Shown here piece after piece: positions 35,481 through 45,662 of a DNA stretch of 48,767 nt; position 1 is the first letter of the stretch, and the number at the start of each line of letters is the position of its first letter. Source of the DNA: Hydrogenophilaceae bacterium (lineage in GTDB: Bacteria > Pseudomonadota > Gammaproteobacteria > Burkholderiales > Thiobacillaceae); assembly GCA_013389025.1 (NCBI GenBank), contig JACAED010000100.1, positions 1 through 48,767 on the forward strand. Direction: 5' to 3'. The position numbers and the translations under genes are program-made. The notes beneath the pieces were generated by a model that saw only the letters and a program-made list of their open reading frames with translations, did no database searches and was not told the origin of the DNA.

Positions 35481-36430
35481 TGCACGCCCAGGCACAGCCC
35501 TTAGACAACACTCAAGCCGGGGATACCAAACCCGGCCGGGTGGTTCGCCTGTACACGCCGCCCGCGACGATTACCGGAAAGCTCTGGAACTGGCGCTACC
35601 TGATTCTGCGCCGCCTCACCCAATTTGGCATTCTGGCGATGTTCTTCGGCACGGCCCGGTATGGCTGGGAAGTGGCAGGACGGCCCTTGCTCAGCGGCAA
35701 TCTTTCAGCCTCTGAATTCATGGGTGTGATCCCCATGGCCGATCCTTTTGCCGTCCTGCAGCAACTGCTGACCCTGCATGTGCTGGACAAGGAAGTGCTG
35801 ATTGGCGCAGCCATCATTCTCGGATTCTATGCCCTGATTGGCGGCCGGTCATTTTGCGGCTGGGTGTGCCCGGTCAACCTGATCACCGACGCGGCCGCCT
35901 GGCTGCGTGCCAAGTTGCGTGTACCGGATTTCTGCAACCTCTCCCGCAGCGTCCGAATGTGGGCATTGATCCTTTCGCTGGCCCTGTCCGCACTGCTGGG
36001 CGTGGCCGCTTTCGAGTGGGTGAGTCCGATTTCCATGCTGCACCGAGAAGTGGTTTTCGGGGCTGGACTGGGGCTTACGGCGATCCTGGGAATTTTTCTG
36101 TTCGACCTGCTGGTCGTGAAGCATGGATGGTGCGGCCACCTGTGTCCGCTGGGTGCCTTTTACTGCCTGGCGGGGTGTGCGACGCAATTGCGTGTACGTT
36201 TTGACGATAGCACCTGCACCCGCTGCGTGGAATGTGTGCGAGTCTGCCCTGAGCCCCACGTTCTCAATTTCAAGCAGGCCGCCGACAAGGGCATGGTGAC
36301 ATCCGGCGATTGCACCAATTGCGGACGTTGTATCACGATTTGCCCGGAAGACAGTCTCAGTTTCGATTTAAAACCCCTGATCAAACAGCACAACCTCAAC
36401 GCATCACAACAGGCTAGGAGACCAGCATGA
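35480..36430 (+). CDS. napH: NapH, membrane quinol dehydrogenase subunit
   Basis: A 316-residue membrane protein with about four spans. Two CxxxCP motifs face the cytoplasm (CGWVCPVNL, CGHLCPLGAF). The C-terminal part carries two [4Fe-4S] motifs, CTRCVECVRVCPEP and CTNCGRCITICPED. NapGH oxidises quinol and feeds electrons to the periplasmic reductase. Since no napC is present, this pair is probably the sole quinol route here. Its stop overlaps the napB start by 4 bases (ATGA). Confidence 0.94.
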   Translation: MHAQAQPLDNTQAGDTKPGRVVRLYTPPATITGKLWNWRYLILRRLTQFGILAMFFGTARYGWEVAGRPLLSGNLSASEFMGVIPMADPFAVLQQLLTLHVLDKEVLIGAAIILGFYALIGGRSFCGWVCPVNLITDAAAWLRAKLRVPDFCNLSRSVRMWALILSLALSALLGVAAFEWVSPISMLHREVVFGAGLGLTAILGIFLFDLLVVKHGWCGHLCPLGAFYCLAGCATQLRVRFDDSTCTRCVECVRVCPEPHVLNFKQAADKGMVTSGDCTNCGRCITICPEDSLSFDLKPLIKQHNLNASQQARRPA

Positions 36431-36879
36431 AAAACAGCGCCTTACTTATCGGAATCACCGCGGTAATCGTTGCCGCATGTGCCGCATCAAGACCTGTGGC
36501 AGACAACGAGATGGGGCTTTCCAAGACCAGCGTGTTCGAAGATCCCAGCCCCAGCGTTTTTGACTACCCGAAAACCGAGCCTTCAGCCGCCACCGCCTTG
36601 CCCCGTGCATGGAACAGCGCCCCGCCACAGGTTCCTCACAAGATCGATGCGTTCGTGCCCATCACGACCAATAAGAACATGTGCGTGACCTGCCATGACA
36701 AGCCCAGCCTGATTGGCAAGAAAACCAAGGGGATCCCAACCTCCATGCCGGAAAGCCACTACGATACGATCGAGGGCAAACTGGTCAGGAACAACGGGCG
36801 CCATGTTTGCACCCAATGTCATGCACCACAGGCCAGTGTTGCCGAGCTGGTGGGAAATACCTTCAAGACAGACCAGTAA
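36427..36879 (+). CDS. napB: NapB, diheme cytochrome c subunit of nitrate reductase
   Basis: A 150-residue protein with two heme-c sites, CVTCH and CTQCH, and the two other His likely to be axial ligands (PHKID, ESHYD). It donates electrons to NapA. The leader reads VIVAACAAS, close to a lipobox, so it may be a lipoprotein or have a plain signal peptide; the call is uncertain. The last 17 bases overlap the convergent dat gene. Confidence 0.93.
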   Translation: MKNSALLIGITAVIVAACAASRPVADNEMGLSKTSVFEDPSPSVFDYPKTEPSAATALPRAWNSAPPQVPHKIDAFVPITTNKNMCVTCHDKPSLIGKKTKGIPTSMPESHYDTIEGKLVRNNGRHVCTQCHAPQASVAELVGNTFKTDQ

Positions 36880-37723
36880 GCGTCTGCTTGAAGTTCTGAT
36901 ATAGCGCATACATGCGCCGGTAAAGTGCTCCCGGCGCGCCGGTTCCCACGGGCAGGCCATCCAGTTCAACGATGGCCTGCACCTCCCTGCTGGATGATGT
37001 GAGCCACACTTCGTCCGCGCTACGCACTTCGCCTTCGGCAATGTCCCGAACTTCCGTCCGAATGTCATTCGCCCGCGCGAGTTCCAATACCAGATCATAC
37101 GTAATGCCGGGCAGCATCCGGTGATCCTTCACCGGTGCCAGTAAGACGCCATTTCTGACCACGAATATGTTCGAAGCAGCACCTTCGGTGAGTATGCCAT
37201 CACGAAACAGGATGCATTCGACGCATCCCGCCTCAACCGCTTTCTGCCTGGCCAGCACATTCGGCAGCAGGCCGATGGTTTTCAGGTCACATCGGCCCCA
37301 GCGCAAATCCGGCGACGAAATCGCGCATATTCCTTTCTCGATCTGGGCAGGATCGGGATAACTCAATGGATTGCTCATCACCAGCACGGTAGGCGACGTG
37401 TCCCTGGGAAAAGCATGATCGCGTGGCGCGGCGCCACGCGTCACCTGCAAATAGACCGACTGGTTGTCAGATTCATGCAACTCGACCACTTGAGTGATGA
37501 CCTGGCGCCACGCTGAATCCTGCATGGGATTGGCCAGACGTATGCCATCCAGGCTGTGTTGCATGCGCCGCAAATGTTCGTCAAGCCGAAAGGGTTTGCG
37601 ATGGAAAACGGGGATCAGTTCATACACCCCGTCGCCCAGCATGAATCCGCGATCGAGAATTGAAACCGTGGCTTCTTCCTGAGGCAGCAGCATGCCGTTG
37701 AGGTAAACGGTCCGACCGCTCAT
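36863..37723 (-). CDS. dat: D-amino acid aminotransferase (class IV)
   Basis: A 286-residue PLP enzyme of fold type IV. The PLP-binding Lys lies in DLKTIGLLPNVLARQKA, and TEGAASNIFVV and ITYDLVLELAR are the phosphate-cup segments. It interconverts D-alanine and D-glutamate with their keto acids, supplying wall precursors, which fits the adjacent D,D-carboxypeptidase. Branched-chain aminotransferase activity is possible for the fold, but context favours Dat. ATG 37723 forms an ATGA overlap with the dacC stop; a GTG two codons earlier is less likely. Confidence 0.9.
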   Translation of the reverse strand: MSGRTVYLNGMLLPQEEATVSILDRGFMLGDGVYELIPVFHRKPFRLDEHLRRMQHSLDGIRLANPMQDSAWRQVITQVVELHESDNQSVYLQVTRGAAPRDHAFPRDTSPTVLVMSNPLSYPDPAQIEKGICAISSPDLRWGRCDLKTIGLLPNVLARQKAVEAGCVECILFRDGILTEGAASNIFVVRNGVLLAPVKDHRMLPGITYDLVLELARANDIRTEVRDIAEGEVRSADEVWLTSSSREVQAIVELDGLPVGTGAPGALYRRMYALYQNFKQTLTGLS

Positions 37724-38856
37724 TTCCACAGCAGCCGCACGCCGTCCCAGAGGCGTCCAAACCAGCCAGCTATTGAAACATTTTCCAGTGCCCGCAACGG
37801 GAAGTCGCCGACCACTTTGCCATCCAGGGTCATGCGCAGCGTTCCCATGGTCTGTCCCTTGCTTACCGGCGCGATGAACGGCTGACGGGTAATGATTTGC
37901 GCCCTGAGCCGGTTCGCCGCACCCTTGTGTACCGTCAGCGAGAAATCGTTGAGGAACCCAATTTTCAATTCGCTTTGGCTACCCTTGTAAACCGGCAGGG
38001 TGGCCACCGCCTGCCCCGCCCTGTAGAACCTGACCGAGTCAGTTTCCATGAAGCCGTAATTCAAAAGCTTCTGAGCATACATGGCGCGGTCGGCATCCGA
38101 TCGGGCTCCCATCACGGTCGAGATGAGACGCCGTTTTCCACGCTCGGCACTCGCAATCAAACAATATCCCGCTTCCTGGGTATGCCCGGTCTTGACGCCA
38201 TCGACCTCCGGGTCCATCCACAACAGCCGATTCCTGTTTTGCTGCACGAGGCCATTGAAACTGAACTCGCGGCGGGAAAAATACCGCTGATAGGCTTCCG
38301 GAAAATGATCGATCAGCAGACGGGCCAGTCTGGTCATGTCCTGTGCCGTGCTCAGATGCTCCGGATGAGAAAATCCCGTTGCATTTCTGAACCGGGTATT
38401 GGCCAGCCCCAGCCTGCGGGCCTGTTCATTCATCCTGCCGACAAATGCTTCCTCGCTACCCGCCAGAGCCTCTGCCAGCGTCAACGCCGCATCATTCGCC
38501 GACTGGATAATCAATGCGCTGATCAAATCATCCACCCTGATGGACTGGCCCGAGCGGGCAAACATGCGCGAGCCTTCAACTTTCGATGCCTGATCGGAAA
38601 CGGGATAGCGCTGGTCCAGGTCAATTTTTCCATTCTTGAGCGCATCGAAGACCAGATAAGCCACCATGAGTTTGGTCAGCGAAGCCGGGGCAAGGCGGCG
38701 GTTTTCGTTCTGGCCGGCCAGTACCTGTCCGCTTGAAACATCCAGCAGCAGCCAGGCCTTTGCTTCGATGCGGGGGGGCGGCGGGGGCAAACCCGGGTTG
38801 GCGTGGACAGATGCCATGGCCAGCAGGGAAGCGAAAAGCGCAATGATTTTCTTCAT
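37720..38856 (-). CDS. dacC: D-alanyl-D-alanine carboxypeptidase (PBP5/6 type)
   Basis: A 378-residue penicillin-binding protein. It has a signal peptide (MKKIIALFASLLAMASVHA) and the three active-site motifs: S-L-T-K at about residues 59-62, SAN in IIQSANDAAL, and KTG in DGVKTGHTQ. A C-terminal beta-domain ends in an amphipathic membrane-anchor helix (IAGWFGRLWDGVRLLWK). It trims the terminal D-Ala of peptidoglycan stem peptides in the periplasm. dacA is an equally acceptable name. The start lies 2 bases after the rlpA stop. Confidence 0.94.
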   Translation of the reverse strand: MKKIIALFASLLAMASVHANPGLPPPPPRIEAKAWLLLDVSSGQVLAGQNENRRLAPASLTKLMVAYLVFDALKNGKIDLDQRYPVSDQASKVEGSRMFARSGQSIRVDDLISALIIQSANDAALTLAEALAGSEEAFVGRMNEQARRLGLANTRFRNATGFSHPEHLSTAQDMTRLARLLIDHFPEAYQRYFSRREFSFNGLVQQNRNRLLWMDPEVDGVKTGHTQEAGYCLIASAERGKRRLISTVMGARSDADRAMYAQKLLNYGFMETDSVRFYRAGQAVATLPVYKGSQSELKIGFLNDFSLTVHKGAANRLRAQIITRQPFIAPVSKGQTMGTLRMTLDGKVVGDFPLRALENVSIAGWFGRLWDGVRLLWK

Positions 38857-38858
38857 GC

Positions 38859-39695
38859 TTAACGAACGATGGTGATTGCTTCAATACCCAGGGAAGATCG
38901 GGTCCTGTCCGCCCAGACGAGCGCTTCATCCTCGTTCTGGAATGGCCCCAGATTCACGCGATGAAGGCTGTCCACCAGCGCGACGTGAGTCTGTTCGACA
39001 GGCAACCCAAGAGATTCGCGCGCCCGTTCGAGCAGTTTCTCGGCGTTCTTCAGTTTGCCAAAAGCGCCTAGCTGCACATAATGGCCCGGTTTCAGGGGCA
39101 TGCCCTGGATATCGAAGCTTGACGGATCGATGCTTTCTACAACAACCTGGCCGCTTCCCTTGCTCACGTAACCCAGCTTGTAGGCTGCGGTGAAGGAAAG
39201 ATCGATGACCCTGCCCTTGTGAAAAGGGCCGCGATCATTGATGCGGACCACCACCGATTTTCCGTTCTCCAGTGATGTCACACGCGCATAACTTGGGATG
39301 GGCAATGTTCGATGCGCGCCTGTCATGGCATACATGTCGTACAGCTCGCCGGATGCCGTCTTCTTGCCATGGAATCGCCGCCCATACCAGGACGCCATTC
39401 CCTCTTCACGATAAGGTCTGAGTGAGGTATCGGGCATATAGCTCTGGCCCAGGGCAACATACTGGCGGTTGGCAAAGCGATGCAAGGGTTCGATGCGTGG
39501 AACAGCGTCCGGAATGGCATGCAGATTCGACGGGATATCGTCACCTGGTCCATCGTCAAGGTAATAGCCACCACCCCTTGCGCTCGAAGGCGCGGATGAT
39601 GATGCAGTTGCAGGGACCTGAGTGCCCGGAGGTGTGCTGGTGCACGCACCCAATGCCAGCACTGCAAAAAAAATGAGTATTGAAAGCCGGTTCAT
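38859..39695 (-). CDS. rlpA: RlpA-like septal ring lipoprotein with SPOR domain
   Basis: A 278-residue lipoprotein (lipobox LALGAC). The double-psi beta-barrel domain contains EGMASWYGRRFHGKKTASGE and VRINDRGPFHKGRVIDLS, which hold the expected catalytic Asp and His. A C-terminal SPOR domain (about 205-278, GHYVQLGAFGKLKNAEKLL) binds denuded glycan strands. RlpA is a lytic transglycosylase in some species. It overlaps rodA by 4 bases upstream. Confidence 0.94.
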   Translation of the reverse strand: MNRLSILIFFAVLALGACTSTPPGTQVPATASSSAPSSARGGGYYLDDGPGDDIPSNLHAIPDAVPRIEPLHRFANRQYVALGQSYMPDTSLRPYREEGMASWYGRRFHGKKTASGELYDMYAMTGAHRTLPIPSYARVTSLENGKSVVVRINDRGPFHKGRVIDLSFTAAYKLGYVSKGSGQVVVESIDPSSFDIQGMPLKPGHYVQLGAFGKLKNAEKLLERARESLGLPVEQTHVALVDSLHRVNLGPFQNEDEALVWADRTRSSLGIEAITIVR

Positions 39696-40798
39696 GTCTT
39701 GAGCAGTTTGCGGTGCGTGGCCAGACTCATCAGAATGCCAAATCCGATCATCAGCGTCACCAGTGCGGTACCGCCGTAACTCATGAAAGGCAAGGGCACG
39801 CCCACCACCGGAAGTATCCCTGAAACCATGCCCATGTTGACGAAAACATAAGTGAAAAAGTTCAGGCTGATGACGCCGGCCATCAACCTTGCGAACATCG
39901 AAGGCGCATGCTCGGCAATTTTCAGGCCCCTGGCAACAACAGCGATGTAGAGCAGCATCAACACGACATTGCCCAGCAATCCGAATTCCTCGCTGTATAC
40001 CGCAAATATGAAATCCGTGGTGCGTTCCGGCACGAAGTCCAGTTGATTCTGGGTACCGCTAAGCCATCCCTTGCCAAATGAGCCTCCCGATCCAATGGCA
40101 ATCGTGGACTGGATGATATGGTAGCCCGCTCCCAGAGGGTCTGCACTGGGATCGAGCAGGGTCATCACGCGTTGTCGCTGATAATCATGCATCAGGCTCC
40201 AGGCCAGTGGCAGCGAGAGCGCGCCCACCACACCCAGACCCGCGATGATCCGCCAGGACAATCCGGCGAAGAAAAGCACGTAAAAACCCGAGGCGCCGAT
40301 CAGCAATGCGGTTCCCAGATCGGGTTGCCTCAGCACAAGCAGAAGGGGAATTAAAATAATCAGTGCGGCGAGGCCATACTCGCGAAGCTTGAGACTGGCT
40401 TCACGCTGCTGGAAAAACCACGCCAGCATGAGCGGCAGCGCGATCTTCATCAGCTCGGATGGCTGGATGCTGACAATGCCAAGCGGCAGCCAGCGGCGAG
40501 CGCCATTGCGGATTTCGCCAAACAAGGCCACACCAAGCAGCAGCACCACCCCCAATGCATAAAGCGGCGGACCTGCCTTGGCAAGAATGTGCGGCGGAAT
40601 GTTGGCGACCGAGATCAGCACAACGGCAGCCAGCGCAATATTGGTCAAATGGCCAAACATGCGTGCGGCGCTCTGACCGGAAGCGCTGAACACGACAGCT
40701 GTGCTGACCGTCAGCAGCGCAATCAGCAGGGCCAGCAACCAGCCATCCACATGACGCACCAGCCGCGTCGCAATCCGCTTAATCACCGGCTGATTCAT
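39692..40798 (-). CDS. rodA: RodA, peptidoglycan glycosyltransferase of the elongasome
   Basis: A 368-residue SEDS protein (also called mrdB) with about ten membrane spans. Typical segments are GARRWLPLGIVSIQPSELMK, LRQPDLGTALLIG and LGVVLLLGVALFGE. It polymerises lipid II together with PBP2, encoded just upstream. ATG 40798 has GGAGGAAA immediately upstream and the usual N-terminus; a frame extension to 41113 lies inside mrdA and is rejected. The start overlaps the mrdA end by 20 bases. Confidence 0.95.
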   Translation of the reverse strand: MNQPVIKRIATRLVRHVDGWLLALLIALLTVSTAVVFSASGQSAARMFGHLTNIALAAVVLISVANIPPHILAKAGPPLYALGVVLLLGVALFGEIRNGARRWLPLGIVSIQPSELMKIALPLMLAWFFQQREASLKLREYGLAALIILIPLLLVLRQPDLGTALLIGASGFYVLFFAGLSWRIIAGLGVVGALSLPLAWSLMHDYQRQRVMTLLDPSADPLGAGYHIIQSTIAIGSGGSFGKGWLSGTQNQLDFVPERTTDFIFAVYSEEFGLLGNVVLMLLYIAVVARGLKIAEHAPSMFARLMAGVISLNFFTYVFVNMGMVSGILPVVGVPLPFMSYGGTALVTLMIGFGILMSLATHRKLLKT

Positions 40799-42674
40799 TT
40801 TCCTCCAGCGAAGCAATCCCAGCTGGTTTTTTACCCAGCAAAAAATAATCGAATACTGCGCGTGCGATGGGCGCGGCAGTCGAACCGCCGTGGCCGCCAT
40901 TCTCCACCAGCACGGCCAAAGCAATCCTTGGCGCCTCGGCAGGCGCGAAGGCAACGAACAAGGCATGATCGCGATGGCGCTCATGGATGCGCCTTTCATC
41001 ATATTTTGCACCCTGCTTGATGCCAACCACCTGTGCCGTGCCGGTCTTGCCGGCAATTGCATATACCGCACCTGTGCCCGCACCAGAAGCAGTGCCGCCT
41101 GGCCGCATGACATCCATCATGGCGTGACGCACATACTGCATGTTTTCAGGCTTGAATGCATTCCTGAACACCACTTCTGGAGGCATGGAGGACTCCGCTC
41201 TTGTTGCACCATCGCGGATGGATTTAACGAGATGCGGCCGGTAGAACGTTCCGCCATTCGCAAGCGTTGCCGTGGCGGCGGCAAGCTGCAAAGGGGTGGC
41301 AAGATGATAACCCTGCCCGATTCCCGCGATCACCGTTTCGCCCGCATACCAGGGTTTGTTCCAGCGTTTCAGTTTCCATTCCCTGGAAGGCAGCAAGCCG
41401 GAAGACTCTCCCTGCATGTCGAGACCGGACTTCATGCCAAACCCGAACCTGGACAGAAAGCCGTGCATGCGTTCGATGCCCATGTCCACCGCCAGACGGT
41501 AATAGTACGTATCACACGACTCCACAATGGATTTGTGCAGATCCACGATGCCATGACCGCCTGCCTTCCAGTCCCTGTAGCGATGGCGACTGTTGGGCAG
41601 CGAATAGAAACCGGGGTCGGCAATGGCATCATGCGGCTTGCGCAGACCGAGTTCCAGCGCAGCAAGCGCCATGAACGGCTTGATTGTCGATCCGGGAGGG
41701 TAGATGCCGCGCAATGGCCGGTTGACCATGGGCGTGTCCGGCGATTCATTCAGTTCCTTCCAGGTGGCCGGATCGATGCCGTCCACGAACAGATTGGGAT
41801 CGAATCCGGGCTTGCTAACCATGGCCAGAACACCGCCGGTGTTGGGATCGATCGCAACCAGGCCACCGCGATAGTCGCCGAATGCATGCTCCGCCACGCG
41901 CTGCAATTCAAGATCAAGGTGCAGGGTCAGGTCATTGCCCGCCACGGGAGACACATGGGACAGCACTCTGACCGCGCGTCCGGCTGCGTCGGTCTCCATC
42001 TGATCAAAACCGGTTCGGCCGTGCAGCTGGTTTTCGTAAAAATGCTCGACACCCACCTTGCCTATGTGTGTACTGCCCTTGTAGTTGGTTGCCCGGCCCT
42101 CTTCCTTCAACAGCTTGAGATCCGCATCGTTGATCCGTCCGATGTATCCCACCACATGCGACAGCCCTTCTCCTGCAGGATAGTTTCGGAACAATCGTGC
42201 CTTGACTTCCACTCCGGGCAAGCGATAACGGTTGGCGGCAAGGATGGCAACCTCATCATCCGTGAGCTTGCTTTTGAGCGGAACGGTTTCAAATTCGTGG
42301 GATTCTTCGAGCAATCGCCTGAATCGACGCAGATGCCGCGGGGTAATTTCGATGAGTGCTGAAATATTGCTGAGCAGCGCATCCAGATCCCCGGCCCTGG
42401 AGACGGTTATTTCAAGCGTGTATGCAGAAAAATTGTCCGCCAGTATCCTGCCGTTTCGGTCATAAATCAGGCCACGATTGGGAATCGCAGGTACCAGTGC
42501 AATCCGGTTGCTTTCCGCCAAGGCCTGGTAATGCTCATGTTTGATGACCTGTAGGTAGACAAGGCGCGCAATCAGGATCAAGCCCAGAACCAGCACGAAT
42601 CCCGCGCCGACCTTCAGCCTCAGCAGGTATTGCGCCAGCTCGATCTGAAGATTCTTGATGACAGGTGAGGCCAT
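40779..42674 (-). CDS. mrdA: Penicillin-binding protein 2
   Basis: A 631-residue class-B PBP. It has an N-terminal membrane anchor (FVLVLGLILIARLVYL), a pedestal domain beginning NRGLIYDRNGRILADN, and a transpeptidase domain with S-T-I-K in YPPGSTIKPF, the SCDTYYY region and KTGTAQV. It cross-links new peptidoglycan during elongation with RodA and MreBCD. ATG 42674 is chosen since the next protein region matches the family start; the open frame to 42788 overlaps mreD. Confidence 0.95.
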   Translation of the reverse strand: MASPVIKNLQIELAQYLLRLKVGAGFVLVLGLILIARLVYLQVIKHEHYQALAESNRIALVPAIPNRGLIYDRNGRILADNFSAYTLEITVSRAGDLDALLSNISALIEITPRHLRRFRRLLEESHEFETVPLKSKLTDDEVAILAANRYRLPGVEVKARLFRNYPAGEGLSHVVGYIGRINDADLKLLKEEGRATNYKGSTHIGKVGVEHFYENQLHGRTGFDQMETDAAGRAVRVLSHVSPVAGNDLTLHLDLELQRVAEHAFGDYRGGLVAIDPNTGGVLAMVSKPGFDPNLFVDGIDPATWKELNESPDTPMVNRPLRGIYPPGSTIKPFMALAALELGLRKPHDAIADPGFYSLPNSRHRYRDWKAGGHGIVDLHKSIVESCDTYYYRLAVDMGIERMHGFLSRFGFGMKSGLDMQGESSGLLPSREWKLKRWNKPWYAGETVIAGIGQGYHLATPLQLAAATATLANGGTFYRPHLVKSIRDGATRAESSMPPEVVFRNAFKPENMQYVRHAMMDVMRPGGTASGAGTGAVYAIAGKTGTAQVVGIKQGAKYDERRIHERHRDHALFVAFAPAEAPRIALAVLVENGGHGGSTAAPIARAVFDYFLLGKKPAGIASLEENESAGD

Positions 42675-42690
42675 TCGACAGATTGCCTGA

Positions 42691-43203
42691 CTATTCCTCA
42701 CCGGTCCGGGCAGCCGGCATCTTCCAGACCGCAGCCATGACCCACCACAGAAGCGTTCCGGTAAACGCAGATAGAAAAACCCATCCACCCTGAGGCGTGC
42801 GCGTAGTCATCCAGCCAGCCATCAATGCAATCACCTCGGCCAGCAACAGCAAGGGAAATATCTGCAACGCCTGTTGCGGCAAGGTAAACATAGCCAGTCT
42901 TCGCTTGAAGAAAAGCACAAGAAAAATCCCCACGCAATATGCCAGGGAATGCTGGCCCAACACCGCGCCGTCCTGAACATCCGCAAGAATGCCAAGCAGG
43001 AAAGCCAGGCCAAGACCCAGACCCTGATGTCGCCGTTGAGCCCAGAAGAGCAGCCCCACCAGTACAAAATCCGGCCGGATCATCAGTCCGACGCCATGCC
43101 AGTGCAGCTGTTTGAGAATGAACGCCACCGCAAGGCTAAGCACCATGATGCGCCATCCAGTCGACGGATCGAATGCCTGTCTGGACTCCGCGTAGCTTCT
43201 CAT
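42691..43203 (-). CDS. mreD: MreD, rod-shape-determining membrane protein
   Basis: A 170-residue membrane protein with five to six spans (for example GLGLGLAFLLGILADVQDGAVLGQHSL, of which the GILADVQDG part is family-typical). It helps anchor the MreBC-PBP2-RodA elongation complex. Its start overlaps the mreC stop by 4 bases, and mrdA starts 16 bases after its stop. Confidence 0.93.
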   Translation of the reverse strand: MRSYAESRQAFDPSTGWRIMVLSLAVAFILKQLHWHGVGLMIRPDFVLVGLLFWAQRRHQGLGLGLAFLLGILADVQDGAVLGQHSLAYCVGIFLVLFFKRRLAMFTLPQQALQIFPLLLLAEVIALMAGWMTTRTPQGGWVFLSAFTGTLLWWVMAAVWKMPAARTGEE

Positions 43204-44048
43204 GGTCTTTCCGTCTCAGGATTGGGCTTGGGCTTCAGCACCATCAGCACACGGCTTTTATCCACGCCCGCAACGGGTTGGCAACCAATCCGTGCATAGG
43301 GATTGTCCGTTGGCCGCGCCACTCTGACGACTCTGGCCACCGTCAGGCCAGCCGGGTAGAGTCGATCAATGCCGGAAGTCTCCAATACATCGCCAGGCCG
43401 GATGTCGGTATGAGTCGGCAAATAGCGAACTTCCATCGCATCCCCGCCACCGAATACCAGAACCCGCTGCCCGGTGCGCCGGATTTGAACGGGGACGGCC
43501 TGATCCCGATCCGTCACCAGCGTCACCTCGCTGCTGAAGGGATGAACACGAGTGATCTGGCCAATCAATCCCCGGTCATCCACAACCGGCCAGCCCGGCT
43601 GCCAGCCCGCATTGATCCCCTTGTCAAGAATAATCCGGCGTGAAAACGGATCGCGCGGTGCGCTCAGCACTTCCGCGGGCTCGGGCTGATAAGCTGTTGG
43701 CGCACGCAAACCGGCCAGTCTTCGCAATTCGCCATTCTCGGATTGCAAAGCATGCAGTCTTGCCAGAAGCGCGCCTTCTCGCCGGCTGTTCAGCCTCAAC
43801 AATCGGTTTTCATCGAGCAGCAGATGATGCCGCGTGAAAAAGTCCGCGACCTCGCCGCCAAACTCGAATGGCAACTGCAACAGCCTTTGCACGGGAAACA
43901 ATATCGTTGCAACGCCCGATCGCAGCCATTCGAGCGAATGCATGCGGGTATCGGCCACGATGAGAATCAATGAAAGAACGGTCCACAAGGCCAGTTGAGT
44001 CACCGGCCCCGGCCGCCTCATGAACATGGGCTGACCGGGTGCTGCCAC
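43200..44048 (-). CDS. mreC: MreC, rod-shape-determining periplasmic protein
   Basis: A 282-residue protein with one N-terminal membrane span, a coiled coil (about 75-110, ENRLLRLNSRREGALLARLH) and the beta-domain (ILDKGINAGWQPGWPVVDDR, GLIGQITRVHPFSSEV). It scaffolds the elongation machinery on the periplasmic side. The start is a GTG at 44048 with GGAG ten bases upstream; an ATG seven codons in lacks such a site. Confidence 0.93.
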   Translation of the reverse strand: MAAPGQPMFMRRPGPVTQLALWTVLSLILIVADTRMHSLEWLRSGVATILFPVQRLLQLPFEFGGEVADFFTRHHLLLDENRLLRLNSRREGALLARLHALQSENGELRRLAGLRAPTAYQPEPAEVLSAPRDPFSRRIILDKGINAGWQPGWPVVDDRGLIGQITRVHPFSSEVTLVTDRDQAVPVQIRRTGQRVLVFGGGDAMEVRYLPTHTDIRPGDVLETSGIDRLYPAGLTVARVVRVARPTDNPYARIGCQPVAGVDKSRVLMVLKPKPNPETERP

Positions 44049-44083
44049 TTAAGCTTGCTCCAGTTGCTTTGAAACGGTGGCCA

Positions 44084-45265
<1,182 letters not shown>

Positions 45266-45315
45266 TTATGATACTCTAAGCCGTTGTTTTATCGATACGC
45301 CAAAGTCCTGATCCT

Positions 45316-45603
45316 ATGCCACTATCCCCACAGGATGTTCTTCACATTGCCCGATTGGCCCGCTTGCGCGTTAGCCACGAAGAAGCCGAAAAAGCCCGCA
45401 TCCAGTTGAACAGCATCTTCAACCTGATCGAACAGATGCAGGCTGTCGATACCCAGGGCATCGTACCCATGTCGCACGCATTGGATGTTCAACAACGCAT
45501 GCGTGAAGACACCGTCACGGAGTCTGATCAGCGAAACAAGTTCCAGACAATTGCGCCCGCCGTTGAAAATGGTCTTTATCTGGTGCCAAAGGTAATTGAG
45601 TGA
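45316..45603 (+). CDS. gatC: Asp/Glu-tRNA amidotransferase subunit C
   Basis: A 95-residue subunit with the family start [15 protein letters not shown] and the end VPKVIE. It wraps and stabilises GatA and GatB in the amidotransferase complex that makes Gln-tRNA(Gln) and/or Asn-tRNA(Asn). It is the first gene of gatCAB, with gatA 59 bases downstream. A possible -10 (TATGAT, 45267-45272) lies in the region before it, but no well-spaced -35 was seen. Confidence 0.95.
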   Translation: MPLSPQDVLHIARLARLRVSHEEAEKARIQLNSIFNLIEQMQAVDTQGIVPMSHALDVQQRMREDTVTESDQRNKFQTIAPAVENGLYLVPKVIE

Positions 45604-45662
45604 AACGTGAAATGTGAATCGAAATACCCCGTTTTGTTGTCGTTTCCGTCAAGAATACAAGC

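Noticed and set aside
40890-42362. Plus-strand open frame of 490 codons across mrdA
   Set aside because: It is antisense to clear PBP2 coding sequence with all its catalytic motifs; the translation has no recognisable domain.
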